DNA from: Candidatus Omnitrophota bacterium
GTDB lineage: Bacteria > Hinthialibacterota > Hinthialibacteria > OLB16
Direction: 5' to 3'
Assembly: GCA_020632575.1 (NCBI GenBank)
Contig: JACKFH010000008.1
Span: forward strand, 154,974-218,973
DNA: 64,000 bases
Shown: positions 32,437-42,346 of the stretch, piece by piece
How positions within the stretch are numbered: position 1 is the first letter of the stretch
How the letters are laid out: every line of letters starts with the position of its first letter
Translations under genes and position numbers: made by a program
The notes under the pieces: model-generated
What the model saw: the letters and a program-made list of their open reading frames with translations, nothing else
Told to the model about the DNA's origin: nothing
Database searches by the model: none

Positions 32437-34240
32437 GATCCCTCAACAAAGGCCTCGTCTTCAACTCTTTCATGATGCGTTCGATCTCCGGCCCCTTCCT
32501 CACAAACAACGAGAAGACCTGATCCGGGAACCGTTGGCCGGGAAAGGTCTCGGAGGCGATGCGGACGAAACCGGAGTTCGGGTTGTCCAGGTGGCTCCAG
32601 AGAGGGAAGGGGGTCGGTTCGAAACGGTCCGAATATTTTTCGAGAATGACCAGATCGAAGTGGTACTTGTTGTCCCACAGATCCCGCCATGAGGGAATCG
32701 TTCTTCCACTGACTTCATCCTTCCATGGTTCCGGCGCACACCAAAGCATACTTTCCAGTTCCATTCTGGGCAGCGAACCCTGAAGATCGAAACGACTACA
32801 GGTGAATGTTCGCACCCGCTCCGGAACCAGACGCCAGATAATATAACCCGAATAGTTCTCACGGTTAAGAAGGATTTCTCCCGGAATGTCATATTCCTCG
32901 ATCAGGTCGATTAACCGATTGGGATAATTCTCCCCTTCCCAGGAGATTCCATGGAGCGCCTTCAGAAATTGAGGCGGGCGATTTCCCGGATAAACCACGA
33001 CATACCCGATCGCGATCGAACACGCGATCAGAAAAGGATTCCGAAAGATCTTGGAATTCACAATCGCACCGATCGAAAGGAGGATCAGAACGAACAGAAC
33101 CGAATAGCGGAAAAGACCATTGGCCAAGAGCGAATGCGGAAACACCGGGAACAGAGAGTTCAACCAAACGATCGCCGGCAGAACCCCAAGGCCAATCAAT
33201 GCAATTCGGTTGGGGCGGTGAAACTTCTGGGCAAAGAAGACCGCGGCGTAAGGCGCGGCCCAAATCGAAAGCAAGGGGAGATGGCGGACATGCGACACAC
33301 CCTGCCAGAGCAAGAAAAAGAAGACCAACCGCGCCCCCCACCCCCCGGTCCTTAATACGCCGCACAAAGCCGGGATGAGGAGGAGGGGGAGAGTCCAGAT
33401 GAAATCGAATCGAGGAGGAAGCATCTCAGCGATTCGTTCAGTGAGCCATTTCTGGGACATCATCTCGAAGGTCAAAAAATGCAGATGCCAGCCATAGGGA
33501 TTGATTAGACTGGCGATCGCCACCCCAATTCCAAAATAGATCCAACCCAGGATGGCGCGGTTCGAGGAGGGGTTCGTTCCCTTGTTCGTGAAAAATGCAT
33601 CCAGGCAGCTTCCCACACCCATGAGAAAGACAACCACACACCCCAAGATGGCGCCGCCATGAAGGTTGGCCCAAAGTGTCATCACCGCCGCGAGTGCGAT
33701 TCCCATTTTCAACGGTGGGGCTTTTCCTCCCATTTGAAGAAAGAAGTGCTGATACAAGGCGAGGAAAAGAAAAGTGAAGATCGGCGGTCGGATGTAGAAG
33801 GTGAATTGGGAACTCGGTATGGCGAGCGCCACCGCTAGAAACGCCGCGAGATAGACAGGGGCGCCGAATCCACCGCGAGCAGTCAGGCCGGAAGCGGTAA
33901 AGAAAACAAGCAGAAAAGTTCCAACCAGGACAATGGACTTAAAAAGTATCGCCGCGCTTAAACCCCCAATCAGCGTGACGCCATAGAGCAGCCATTCCGC
34001 CAGCCATTCATGATTTACCCACACCTTGTCCTTCGCCGACTCGGTGAAGGGATCGTGGGAATACCAACCGAGTTCTCCCTCCCAAATCAGTTTCCCCGCT
34101 TTCAAATGCCACCAATCGTCATTGCTTTCGCTGATGGGGAAGAATGAGGTGACAGCCCCCATGAGGACGACGACAACTAGGCAGATTGGAAGTGTCCAGT
34201 CCGAAAAACTTTTGATTTTCTCACCTCCCAGAGATTCCAT
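32423..34240 (-). CDS. Large multispanning membrane protein (GT-C-like), function unknown
   Basis: 605 residues. An N-terminal helix (LPICLVVVVLMGAVTSFF) is followed by a conserved extracytoplasmic loop DDWWHLKAGKLIWEG, HDPFTES and WVNHEWLAEWLLYG, then about ten further hydrophobic segments to residue 430 and a soluble C-terminal domain (about 430-605) with WRLVPERVRTFTCSRFD. Placing acidic and aromatic residues in the first loop is typical of GT-C membrane glycosyltransferases, but no standard family motif could be named. The last residues are encoded by a repeat element. It probably heads the operon with the next two genes. Confidence 0.7.
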   Translation of the reverse strand: MESLGGEKIKSFSDWTLPICLVVVVLMGAVTSFFPISESNDDWWHLKAGKLIWEGELGWYSHDPFTESAKDKVWVNHEWLAEWLLYGVTLIGGLSAAILFKSIVLVGTFLLVFFTASGLTARGGFGAPVYLAAFLAVALAIPSSQFTFYIRPPIFTFLFLALYQHFFLQMGGKAPPLKMGIALAAVMTLWANLHGGAILGCVVVFLMGVGSCLDAFFTNKGTNPSSNRAILGWIYFGIGVAIASLINPYGWHLHFLTFEMMSQKWLTERIAEMLPPRFDFIWTLPLLLIPALCGVLRTGGWGARLVFFFLLWQGVSHVRHLPLLSIWAAPYAAVFFAQKFHRPNRIALIGLGVLPAIVWLNSLFPVFPHSLLANGLFRYSVLFVLILLSIGAIVNSKIFRNPFLIACSIAIGYVVVYPGNRPPQFLKALHGISWEGENYPNRLIDLIEEYDIPGEILLNRENYSGYIIWRLVPERVRTFTCSRFDLQGSLPRMELESMLWCAPEPWKDEVSGRTIPSWRDLWDNKYHFDLVILEKYSDRFEPTPFPLWSHLDNPNSGFVRIASETFPGQRFPDQVFSLFVRKGPEIERIMKELKTRPLLRDHPSP

Positions 34241-34331
34241 TGAGAGAAATGTACTCCGAGATGAGGATCAAGGTGAAGCGGAGATTTTGAACAAGCGAAT
34301 TGATCGATCAGGAATCTAGTTTTTATGGGTA

Positions 34332-34361
34332 TTGATTGATCGATCTATTTTATGGCATAAT
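34332..34361 (+). promoter_or_regulatory. Sigma-70-type promoter for pilT
   Basis: TTGATT at 34332-34337 and CATAAT at 34356-34361 with 18-bp spacing, about 100 bases before the pilT start. TTGATCGATCA at 34300-34310 and TTGATTGATCGATC overlapping the -35 form a near direct repeat that might be an operator. Confidence 0.4.
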
Positions 34362-34459
34362 CTATTGGGGTCTCGCCAACCATCCAACCCCACAACGAGT
34401 GGTCTTGACCATTCGACCGGAGGGATCAGCGTGCGTCGATCGCACAAGGAAGGTGCAAC

Positions 34460-35605
34460 ATGCCGAAAACACTGACGCAGATGCTTCAACAAATGGTCGC
34501 TGAAGACGGCGCCGACCTCTTTATCTCAGTCGGAACCAAACCCACCATACGTGGGGGTCGGGGGATCTATGTAATCGAGGACCGCCTCATTTCCGAAGAA
34601 GACGCTCTGGACATGGCGGGCCAAATCATGAGCGAACGCCAAAAGCAGGAGTTCTTCAAGACCAATGAGATGAACATGGCCTTTCAGCAGGAGGAATCGG
34701 GCCGGTTCCGTGTCAGCATTTTCCGGCAGAAGGGTCAGGTCGGCATGGTGATCCGTCAGGTTAAAACCGAAGTTCCCACCATTGACGACCTAAAACTTCC
34801 GGAGATTTTCAAGCAACTGATCACGCTCCCCCGGGGATTGATCCTGGTGACTGGCGCCACAGGGTCCGGTAAATCGACCTCCCTCGCGGCGATGATCGAC
34901 CATCGGAATCGGAATCTAACCGGCCACATCATGACCCTGGAGGACCCGATCGAGTTCGTCCACCAACACCGGACCAGCATTGTGAACCAACGGGAGATCG
35001 GCCTTGACACCGAGGACTACCACACAGGGCTGAAGAACGTGCTTCGTCAGGCCCCCGATGTCATTCTTATCGGCGAGATCCGCGACGCGGAAACCATGGA
35101 ACACGCGATGATGTACGCTGAAACGGGTCACTTGGTCCTTTCGACACTCCACTCCCTGAACGCCAACCAGACCCTCGACCGAATCACCCAGTTCTTTCCC
35201 ATGGAAATGGAACAGAATGTCCACTTCCAGTTGGCCAACATCCTTCGAGCGATCATCTCCCAGCGCTTGGTTCGAACCTCGGACGGGCAGGGGCGTGTGG
35301 CGGTGATCGAGATCATGATCGCCAGCCCCCGCATTCGAGAATTAATCGCGAAGGGGGACATCGGGGAAATCAAGCAATCGATGGAGCAGGGAGTCCAGGA
35401 CGGCATGCAGACCTTCGATCTCCACCTCCTTCGTTTGTACAACCAGGGAATTGTCACGCGAGAGGATGCCCTCAAAGCGGCGGATAGCCCTGGCGACCTG
35501 AACCTGAGGATGCAGGGACTGACCACCGGGAACCTCCTCGATCGCTTGATTTTGTCGGTCCTGCTAAGATTGGGGAAAACGATTGATTTCTTGTCGTTTT
35601 TGTGA
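34460..35605 (+). CDS. pilT: Type IV pilus retraction ATPase PilT
   Basis: 381 residues. Hexameric cytosolic ATPase that powers pilus retraction in twitching motility. The N-terminal domain (MLQQMVAEDGADLFISVG) is followed by Walker A GATGSGKS near 131-138, an Asp box (IMTLEDPIEFVHQH), Walker B LIGEIRDAETM, a His box (ETGHLVLSTLHSLNANQT) and the PilT/PilU-type region (AIISQRLV, AVIEIM). It lacks the GspE/PilB zinc motif. The extra C-terminal tail could place it with PilU-like proteins. It is followed after 23 bases by a sensor kinase gene. Confidence 0.93.
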   Translation: MPKTLTQMLQQMVAEDGADLFISVGTKPTIRGGRGIYVIEDRLISEEDALDMAGQIMSERQKQEFFKTNEMNMAFQQEESGRFRVSIFRQKGQVGMVIRQVKTEVPTIDDLKLPEIFKQLITLPRGLILVTGATGSGKSTSLAAMIDHRNRNLTGHIMTLEDPIEFVHQHRTSIVNQREIGLDTEDYHTGLKNVLRQAPDVILIGEIRDAETMEHAMMYAETGHLVLSTLHSLNANQTLDRITQFFPMEMEQNVHFQLANILRAIISQRLVRTSDGQGRVAVIEIMIASPRIRELIAKGDIGEIKQSMEQGVQDGMQTFDLHLLRLYNQGIVTREDALKAADSPGDLNLRMQGLTTGNLLDRLILSVLLRLGKTIDFLSFL

Positions 35606-35628
35606 AAGAGGAGTAATCTCCTCGTATC

Positions 35629-36894
35629 ATGCCCTCACTTCAAGGCGCGCTTAACTCTGTCGAGAACGCCGATCGCGACCACCTCGTCCGATTGAGCCGA
35701 ACTTTTCTGCGCGTCGAGGAGATCATCGATTCGGTCTCGGATCTCCAACGCTTGCTCGATTTGATCATGCGGGAGAGCGAGCAGGTGGTCGACGCGGAAA
35801 CGAGTTCGCTGCTCCTTTTCGATCATCTCAACGAAGAACTCTATTTCGAAATCGCTCACGGTCCCCAAGGGGAATCGGTCAAGACGATCCGACTCCCGCT
35901 CGATGAGTCGAGCATCGCGGGAGCGACCGCGATTCGCCGTGTTCCCATTAACATCCCGGATGTCCGAGAGAGTCGTTATTGGAACAGTCAGGTCGACAAG
36001 GAAACCGATTTTCAGACCCGAAATTTGCTTGCGGTTCCTATGCAACGGCAAGATCGACTGATCGGCGTTATCGAAGTTCTCAACAAACGGCAAGGCGTCT
36101 GTTTTACCGAGCAAGACACCGATGTATTGATGGTGCTCGCAAGTCTTGCCGCGATCGCGATTGAGAACGCCCAACTCTACGAGGAAAAACTGCAATCCGA
36201 GAGGTTAGCGGCTTTAGGCCAAGCGGTTGCGGGAATCTCCCATTATATTAAGAATGTTCTTACGGGTCTGCGCGGCAGCATGTCCCTCATCGACACGGCG
36301 ATCCAGGATCACGAGTACGAACTTCTCGAGAAATCGATGGTTGTCTTGCGCCGCAGTTATGGGCGTATCCACCATCTGGTGCGCGACATGCTCTCCTATT
36401 CGAAGGGGAGGGAGCCGAATCCGCGTGCGGTCTCGCCCAACGAAATCATCCTCGAGATTTTCGACCTGATGAATGAAAGCGCCTCGAGCAAGGACATTGA
36501 AATCGTTCTTGATTTAGACAAGACCATGCCGATCTTGTGGGTGGACCCGGACGCCATGGAAGGGATCGTTCTGAATCTCATCACCAACGCGATTGACGCG
36601 GTTTACGAGAGGAGCCTCATTAACCCAAACCCTCCCGGAAAGATCTGGATCACGACCTACTATGCCGCGGAAACCCTCACAGTTTGTGTCCGAGACAACG
36701 GCACTGGCATCTCTGAGGCCCAACAAAAACGGATCTGGACCGCCTTTTATTCGACCAAAGGGAGTTCCGGGACCGGTTTGGGACTTGCTGTGACACGCAA
36801 GGTGATTGAGGAAGCGGGAGGAACCTTGGTTCTGAACTCAACACTTGGGAGTGGTTCCGAGTTTTCTTTCAGTCTCCCGGCGCCGCCTATTTAA
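35629..36894 (+). CDS. GAF-domain sensor histidine kinase
   Basis: 421 residues, no membrane helix. A GAF domain covers about residues 35-185 (ETSSLLLFD, IPDVRESRYWN, LLAVPMQRQDRLIGVIEVLN). The kinase core follows: phospho-acceptor His205 in GISHYIKN, the N box NLITNAIDAV, G1 RDNGTGIS, F box IWTAFYSTK and G2 SSGTGLGLAV. Thus a soluble kinase sensing a cytosolic ligand or signal. No response regulator gene adjoins, so the partner is elsewhere. Its place 23 bases after pilT suggests a link to pilus-based motility. Confidence 0.9.
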   Translation: MPSLQGALNSVENADRDHLVRLSRTFLRVEEIIDSVSDLQRLLDLIMRESEQVVDAETSSLLLFDHLNEELYFEIAHGPQGESVKTIRLPLDESSIAGATAIRRVPINIPDVRESRYWNSQVDKETDFQTRNLLAVPMQRQDRLIGVIEVLNKRQGVCFTEQDTDVLMVLASLAAIAIENAQLYEEKLQSERLAALGQAVAGISHYIKNVLTGLRGSMSLIDTAIQDHEYELLEKSMVVLRRSYGRIHHLVRDMLSYSKGREPNPRAVSPNEIILEIFDLMNESASSKDIEIVLDLDKTMPILWVDPDAMEGIVLNLITNAIDAVYERSLINPNPPGKIWITTYYAAETLTVCVRDNGTGISEAQQKRIWTAFYSTKGSSGTGLGLAVTRKVIEEAGGTLVLNSTLGSGSEFSFSLPAPPI

Positions 36895-37692
36895 TCATAC
36901 TTTCGTCGTTGTGGGCCGTGCAATTCCTTTTTTGGCGCCCGCAACAAATTCCAGGATTGTCCGCACTTCGGGAACGGAGCCGAACTCCTCTTGAATTTGT
37001 TCCATCGCCTTTTCAAGCACCAATCCCGAACGGTAGAGGATTCGATAGGCTTTTCTGACCACGCGGATATTCTCTTCGGGGATCCCCCGCCGAGTCATCC
37101 CGACATGGTTCACTCCAACCGGTTCCGCGGGCCGTCCGGAGTACCTGAAGAAGGGTGGGAGATCGAGACGCATCGCGGAGAAGCCGCCCAGAAACGCGCC
37201 TTTCCCAAGACGAGTAAACTGGGGTATTGCCACCAATCCCCCCATGATCACCCAATCATGGACATCCACATGCCCCGCGAGCGTGGCGATGTTGGACAGG
37301 ATCACCTCGTCTCCCAGGTGACAATTATGACCCACGTGGGACTGGGTCATGAGAAGGCAACCCGACCCGATTCGGGTTTCGGCCCCATCGCCAGTGGCCC
37401 GGTTGACCGTGCAGTATTCCCGGAAGATGTTTTTGTCCCCAACGACGAGGCGTGTGTTGCTGTTCGGATCGAATTTCTTGTCCTGGGGTGGGGTGCCCAA
37501 GACGACACCGTGCCCCAGAAAATTCTCTTTTCCGAGAAAAGTGTTTCGGTCGATAAAGACATTCGATTGCAGCACGCAACCGTCGCCAATCACCGAATTG
37601 CCCTCAATAACGGAATGGGGGCCAATTTCGACCCCCTCACCAAGGGTCACGTCGGAGGAAACGATGGCGGTGGGATGAATTTTGTGGCTCAT
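36895..37692 (-). CDS. lpxA: UDP-N-acetylglucosamine O-acyltransferase LpxA
   Basis: Adds the first acyl chain in lipid A synthesis; cytosolic trimer. 265 residues. The left-handed parallel beta-helix hexapeptide repeats run from IHPTAIVSSDVTLGEGVEIG to about residue 185, and the catalytic histidine lies in GHNCHLG at His125, the same number as in E. coli. The C-terminal helical part (GIPEENIRVVRKAYRILYRSG) is usual. The stop codon abuts that of the convergent kinase gene with no gap. This gene is strong evidence for a diderm, LPS-bearing cell. The other lpx genes are not nearby. Confidence 0.95.
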   Translation of the reverse strand: MSHKIHPTAIVSSDVTLGEGVEIGPHSVIEGNSVIGDGCVLQSNVFIDRNTFLGKENFLGHGVVLGTPPQDKKFDPNSNTRLVVGDKNIFREYCTVNRATGDGAETRIGSGCLLMTQSHVGHNCHLGDEVILSNIATLAGHVDVHDWVIMGGLVAIPQFTRLGKGAFLGGFSAMRLDLPPFFRYSGRPAEPVGVNHVGMTRRGIPEENIRVVRKAYRILYRSGLVLEKAMEQIQEEFGSVPEVRTILEFVAGAKKGIARPTTTKV

Positions 37693-37804
37693 AGATGACT
37701 CGATGGTTCGCGATTATCGCTCGCTGAAATGGATTCCCCTCTTTTCCGGCTCAACCCGCCGTAGTCAAAAAATATACGCATTGTCGGTGCAATTCCTAGA
37801 TCCC

Positions 37805-39202
37805 TCAGCCATGCACCGGTTCGCCGATGGCGTTATGGAGAGCGTCGAGGTTCACCTCGGAAAGCGTGGGATGAGGATGGATCGTATGAGCGATCGAGGC
37901 GGCTGACATCCGATTCTTCTTGGCGACCACATACTCCATCACCAAGTCAGTAGCCTCGGGACCGATGATATGCCCCCCGAGCAATTCTCCGGTTTCGGCG
38001 TGACGGATCACCTTGGAAAATCCATCGGTCTCCCCTAACGCCATTGCTTTGCCGTTGGGCATGAACTGGGCTTTTCCAACCTCGATGGGGATTGCCTGTT
38101 CCTCGCACTCCTTTTCGGAAAGACCTACGCTGCCGATTTGGGGATGGCAATAGGTGCATCTCGGAACCGCCGAGTAATCGATCGGCTCGGGACCTTTTCC
38201 CGCGATGTGATCGACCGCGAGCAATCCCTCGACCTCGGCCACATGGGCCAGCAGGTAGTTCCCGATCACATCCCCGATCGCGTAAACTGTCGGCTCATCG
38301 CTTTGACAATACTCATTGACCACGATGACTCCACGCTCGACTTTGGCCTTGGTATTCTCCAAGCCGATCCCTTCCACGATCGGTTTCCGGCCGACCGAGA
38401 CCAAGCACATTTCGGCCTCCATCTCGACAAGGTCCTCGCCCTTCTTGTAAGTGACCTGGACATGGTCCCCTCGGTTTTCCACAGTCTGCACCGCGACCCC
38501 GAGTTGGACATTCATCTTGGCCTTCTTGAAACAGCGGAAGAGGTATTTTGAAACCTCCTCATCCTCGAGAGGCACAAGCTTCGGGAGATATTCGAGGATG
38601 GTCACCTCGGCTCCGAAGGTCCGGTAGATGCTTGCGAACTCGACCCCGACCGCGCCCGCGCCAATAACCACCAGCGACTTGGGCGGTTTCTTCATGGTCA
38701 GCGCGCCGACATTGGAGATGACTCGCTCCTCGTCCAGTTGGACTCCGGGCAGGCTTCTCGCGACCGATCCGGTCGCCACCACAATATTCTTGGCTTGGAC
38801 TATTCGGGCGCCCTCCTGGGTTTCAACCTCCAAGGAAGTTGGTGAGGCGAGCCTTCCGAACCCCGGGATCACTTCGATCTGGTGTTTCTTCATCAGCGAT
38901 TGAACGCCCTTGTGGAGACGATCAATGATGCCCCGTTGCCGTTCCATGATCGCTTCCCAATCGTAGGAGACCTCGCCGGTTCGAATGCCAAAGGAGTCGC
39001 TCTCGGTGCAATGGCGAAAGACCTGCGCGTTTTGGAGCAAACCTTTGGTGGGGATGCAGCCCCAATGAAGGCAGGTGCCTCCAATCTTCTCCTTCTCGAT
39101 CAATGCGGTTTTCAAACCGTGACGAGCGGCGCGGATGGCCGCGATGTATCCGCCGGGACCCCCTCCCAAAATGGCGATATCGTATTGATTCTCAGAACTC
39201 AC
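37805..39202 (-). CDS. lpdA: Dihydrolipoyl dehydrogenase
   Basis: 465 residues; reoxidises dihydrolipoyl groups of pyruvate/2-oxoglutarate dehydrogenase or the glycine cleavage system with NAD. FAD site ILGGGPGGYIAAIRAA, redox-active GGTCLHWGCIPTK with Cys44 and Cys49, NAD site VVIGAGAVGVEFASI, second FAD motif TVYAIGDV and the dimer-interface HTIHPHPTLSE with the catalytic His-Glu pair. The start is GTG with AAGGGAG upstream. The complex E1/E2 genes are not in the window; lipB at 2.6 kb would supply the lipoyl groups on its partners. Confidence 0.95.
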   Translation of the reverse strand: MSSENQYDIAILGGGPGGYIAAIRAARHGLKTALIEKEKIGGTCLHWGCIPTKGLLQNAQVFRHCTESDSFGIRTGEVSYDWEAIMERQRGIIDRLHKGVQSLMKKHQIEVIPGFGRLASPTSLEVETQEGARIVQAKNIVVATGSVARSLPGVQLDEERVISNVGALTMKKPPKSLVVIGAGAVGVEFASIYRTFGAEVTILEYLPKLVPLEDEEVSKYLFRCFKKAKMNVQLGVAVQTVENRGDHVQVTYKKGEDLVEMEAEMCLVSVGRKPIVEGIGLENTKAKVERGVIVVNEYCQSDEPTVYAIGDVIGNYLLAHVAEVEGLLAVDHIAGKGPEPIDYSAVPRCTYCHPQIGSVGLSEKECEEQAIPIEVGKAQFMPNGKAMALGETDGFSKVIRHAETGELLGGHIIGPEATDLVMEYVVAKKNRMSAASIAHTIHPHPTLSEVNLDALHNAIGEPVHG

Positions 39203-39322
39203 TTCTCAATCTCCCTTGTTTTCTTCCTTGAAATGATGAACCCATCGAGGCGGCGGGCCAAATTTTGACCTCTTGCTTTTTAGCGCCGACCCAGACATGA
39301 ACGGCTGTTCGATTCTGACCTT

Positions 39323-40735
39323 CTAGGTGTCGGACCTGGAATCGGCTAATTCGTCGCCGATCTTGGAAAGCATGAGCAAACTCATCACCACGCTCGGCCA
39401 GAAATGGACACAGATTCGGTTGATGGAATACCCGATTTGAAACTCGAGCGGATTCGGCGTCGCAACAAAGGCGGCACCATACCCCAAGATGGCAAAGAAG
39501 AAAACTCCGCCCAAGACGTTGATGGCCTCCCTTTCTCGAAACTTTGCGCGAGTCCCACCGAGGTAAAGCAGAGCCGGAATAGCCAATAACCCCCAAGAGA
39601 TGAACTTGATTGTCCCCCCCAGCATACGGTCCACAATTTCCATGTCCCGGTTCAAGTCAAGGACCTTCATTAGGCCACCTGGCGGAAAAGCCGGAACCAA
39701 ACAGTCGATCTCGTCGAACGGAACCAACGATTTGAACCAAATCTCGGCTGAGAGAAACGGCAGACAAGCAAGGAGCACAAGTCCCCCAATCTTGATGTTC
39801 GCAATTAATCGCCCTCTCCACCAACCGACTCCCAGCAAGGCCAACTGAAACGCGAAATTCCAGACCAAACCCTCGTTCTTCATCCAGGTCGCGATCCCGA
39901 GAAAAAATCCGGTTAGCAGATGGAGTCGAAGTCGGTTTTCCGGTTGATAATCGGCGGCAAGAAAACAAGCGAAAGCGCAAACCAGGATGTAGGCGTAAAG
40001 GATGTCGGACATCAACAATCCCGCGTTGCCCGCCATCGAGGTGGGGAGAAAAAGAAGGATGACTCCAAGATTGGCAATGAGGGCATTCCGAAAAGTCCCG
40101 AGCGCACCGTAGAGGACTCCTGTCATTCCCAATGTGGCCAGCAGCGCGATGAGGGTGTAAACCTCGCGACTCTCCATCCCCATGAGCGTCCAGCAGCGGG
40201 CCACCAGAGTGGTTAGCATGACCGGGTGGTCGGGTCGGAAATGGCCCATCATGCCGAACACAGCGTCCCATCGATCCTCGCTGAGGAAGAGCATGCGAGC
40301 CCGGAAGTACCAAAACCCGACCGAGTCCATTCCGCCATTCGGGTATCGAACCGCGTGCGCGACAACATAGACCAGGACCGAGATGAGCGCCGCGGCTGAA
40401 CAAAAGCCCACCGCCGTGGTCCAAACGCGATTCGAGCGGGGGTGTCGAATTGTCGAGAGCGGAATCTTGAACGCGCTCCGCGAGGCAATAAGACCGATGA
40501 GAACCAATCCTATAATCAATCCGATTTCAATGGAAAAGAGAGCCCCGGCAGTGGGCGCTCGAAATCGACTAACCGCGAAATAGATCACCGAACCAAAGGC
40601 GAAGCCGATACAGAGTCCGAGGGAACTGAAGAGGGTGATGGACCATCGATTCTGCGATGGCCGGATTCCGGTGGCCCAGAGAAATGCGGCGCCAATCGTA
40701 AGGGACAAGAGAAATACGAGGGGCAGGAGCATCAT
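39323..40735 (-). CDS. Multispanning membrane protein, GT39/GT87-like
   Basis: 470 residues with about eleven hydrophobic segments, beginning MMLLPLVFLLSLTIGAAFLWATG. A loop after the fourth helix contains PNGGMDSVGFWYFRARML, with an Asp expected of GT-C glycosyltransferases, and DRWDAVFGMMGHFRPDHPVML, resembling ArnT/PMT-type membrane transferases that use lipid-linked sugars. No motif proves activity. Its ATG overlaps the stop of the gene upstream (ATGA). With that gene and the LPS-kinase-like gene it forms an envelope operon. Confidence 0.7.
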   Translation of the reverse strand: MMLLPLVFLLSLTIGAAFLWATGIRPSQNRWSITLFSSLGLCIGFAFGSVIYFAVSRFRAPTAGALFSIEIGLIIGLVLIGLIASRSAFKIPLSTIRHPRSNRVWTTAVGFCSAAALISVLVYVVAHAVRYPNGGMDSVGFWYFRARMLFLSEDRWDAVFGMMGHFRPDHPVMLTTLVARCWTLMGMESREVYTLIALLATLGMTGVLYGALGTFRNALIANLGVILLFLPTSMAGNAGLLMSDILYAYILVCAFACFLAADYQPENRLRLHLLTGFFLGIATWMKNEGLVWNFAFQLALLGVGWWRGRLIANIKIGGLVLLACLPFLSAEIWFKSLVPFDEIDCLVPAFPPGGLMKVLDLNRDMEIVDRMLGGTIKFISWGLLAIPALLYLGGTRAKFREREAINVLGGVFFFAILGYGAAFVATPNPLEFQIGYSINRICVHFWPSVVMSLLMLSKIGDELADSRSDT

Positions 40736-41232
40736 GGTTCGAATCTTTCGTAAAAAGAAATCCCGTTCCCCAGGTTTTCGACCAATGAAAGGGAATCGAC
40801 TCGATCCGGCGGCGACTCGGCCAACTCCCCTGTGAAATTGGCAATCGCGTATTTCTCCTCCCCAGTTGGCAGAGCGATCTCGAGTTTGTGCGGCGCCATG
40901 TAATACTGGGTGTTGAAAAATCGCTCCATGGCGAACAGATGTTCCAGTTTGAGCCCTTTTTCCACAATTCCATCACGCGGGGGATCCACCAATTTGGAAA
41001 TCAAATAGGCCTGTTCGTCGGGATTGGTGAGATAACCGACCGGGTCGGCATTCGGAATCTGCTCCACCACCCTTTTGATGGCGGGCTCCTGGGGAAGGTA
41101 AGCGTCTCCGGGGAACCCGGAGCGGACAAAACCGATCTCATTGATCGCCATCGAGGCGTTGAAATAGAGAACCGCCGCCGAGACTCCCATGGCCAGGATC
41201 AGAGTGGATTGTTTTCGATTGGGTCGATGCAT
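40732..41232 (-). CDS. Hypothetical membrane-anchored protein of envelope operon
   Basis: 166 residues from an ATG at 41232; a longer frame would overlap the kinase gene. One N-terminal membrane helix (STLILAMGVSAAVLYF), then a soluble, probably periplasmic domain with the segments PNADPVGYLTN and FFNTQYYMAPHKLEI. It resembles the soluble C-terminal part of large membrane glycosyltransferases split off as a separate gene. It starts 14 bases after the kinase gene and overlaps the start of the next by ATGA. Function unknown. Confidence 0.65.
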   Translation of the reverse strand: MHRPNRKQSTLILAMGVSAAVLYFNASMAINEIGFVRSGFPGDAYLPQEPAIKRVVEQIPNADPVGYLTNPDEQAYLISKLVDPPRDGIVEKGLKLEHLFAMERFFNTQYYMAPHKLEIALPTGEEKYAIANFTGELAESPPDRVDSLSLVENLGNGISFYERFEP

Positions 41233-41246
41233 GAGTCGGGTCAAGG

Positions 41247-42146
41247 TCAATAGTATTTGTTCTTGAAAAAGTCGCGATAGGGGATTCCTAGTGATTTCTC
41301 TGTGTGACGGCGGATACGGTCCCCTTTCCTGCGGATCCAGGACAAGAGGAACCGATGATAATGGGAAAACCGATCCGTTTGCCAATAGGTCTTGAGGAAT
41401 CGCTCTCGATCCTCCTCGTCGATGAACGCCGGGTCCGCCGAAAAGTGGAGCGAGGCGAGATCCTTGATTTGCGACCTCAACCACCACGAGGGCCGTCGCG
41501 TCGCGCGTTGGACATCGATGACACACAAGCGGTCTTCATTGGCGCCCGCCTCCCGGACAAAGATGTGCCCCAGATAGAAATCCCTGTGCACCCACCCCCC
41601 CGAATGCATGCGACGGGTCAAATCGCCCAAGGCCCCGATAATGGCGTCCTTGTCGTTGGCGCTCTCCTCGCTCAAGGGTGGCTTCCAATGGTGAAAGAGA
41701 TAGCGTTCCAGGGGAAGCGCCTGAAGATCCTCCGTGGCCACGAACGAAGCGTTCGAGATGCCATCCCAGGTTCCTTCTCCCCAGGCGATCACCTTCTGGG
41801 TGGCGATCCCCGCCTTGGCGATTCCGGTAATTTTTTCGACTTCCTTTCGCGCCTCGCTTTGGATTTCGGAGATCCCCAACTTCTGGGCAAACCCTTCGGC
41901 TCTCGGAGTTTCCAAATTTCGCTTCAGGTAAAAACCTTTGGGTAGCGATTCGAACCGGATTTCGACCACAGGTCTCTTTGGACGCATGGAAACCTCTCGA
42001 AAGGGGATTCCAGATAGATCCATCCATTTCGAGAAGGAAGCGAGTCCGACTGTCTCCAACCCTTCGACCCAATCCCGATGAATCCAGCATATTCCCAATG
42101 GGTCTTCGATGGGGATCCAATTCTCTGTTCGATCGGATAGCGACAT
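41247..42146 (-). CDS. LPS core kinase-like protein (WaaP/KdkA family)
   Basis: 299 residues. Protein-kinase-like fold that phosphorylates sugars of the LPS inner core at the cytosolic face. The kinase motifs are a beta-rich N-lobe (FYLKRNLETPR with a likely ATP-binding lysine), the catalytic loop GGWVHRDFYLGHIFV and the metal-binding LCVIDVQRATRRP, followed by KDLASLHFSA typical of the InaA/WaaP/KdkA family. The ATG at 42146 is preferred to a TTG at 42182. First gene of a three-gene envelope operon. Confidence 0.85.
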   Translation of the reverse strand: MSLSDRTENWIPIEDPLGICWIHRDWVEGLETVGLASFSKWMDLSGIPFREVSMRPKRPVVEIRFESLPKGFYLKRNLETPRAEGFAQKLGISEIQSEARKEVEKITGIAKAGIATQKVIAWGEGTWDGISNASFVATEDLQALPLERYLFHHWKPPLSEESANDKDAIIGALGDLTRRMHSGGWVHRDFYLGHIFVREAGANEDRLCVIDVQRATRRPSWWLRSQIKDLASLHFSADPAFIDEEDRERFLKTYWQTDRFSHYHRFLLSWIRRKGDRIRRHTEKSLGIPYRDFFKNKYY

Positions 42147-42346
42147 GAGCGGATCATAAGCGAGGGGCGCGGGTGGAGACAACTCACCCGGGGTGGTCCC
42201 ATTGCTGCTTGCCCCCGCTCGGGGTTTTCCCGATAACCCCTTCAGGGGGCTCCCGATACCAAGCCCGGGTCGCTTCTGGCTAATCTGTCAATATCAAACT
42301 TAGAAACAAGCAATGATCTTAAGAAGCCAGAAAGGAGATTTTGACC

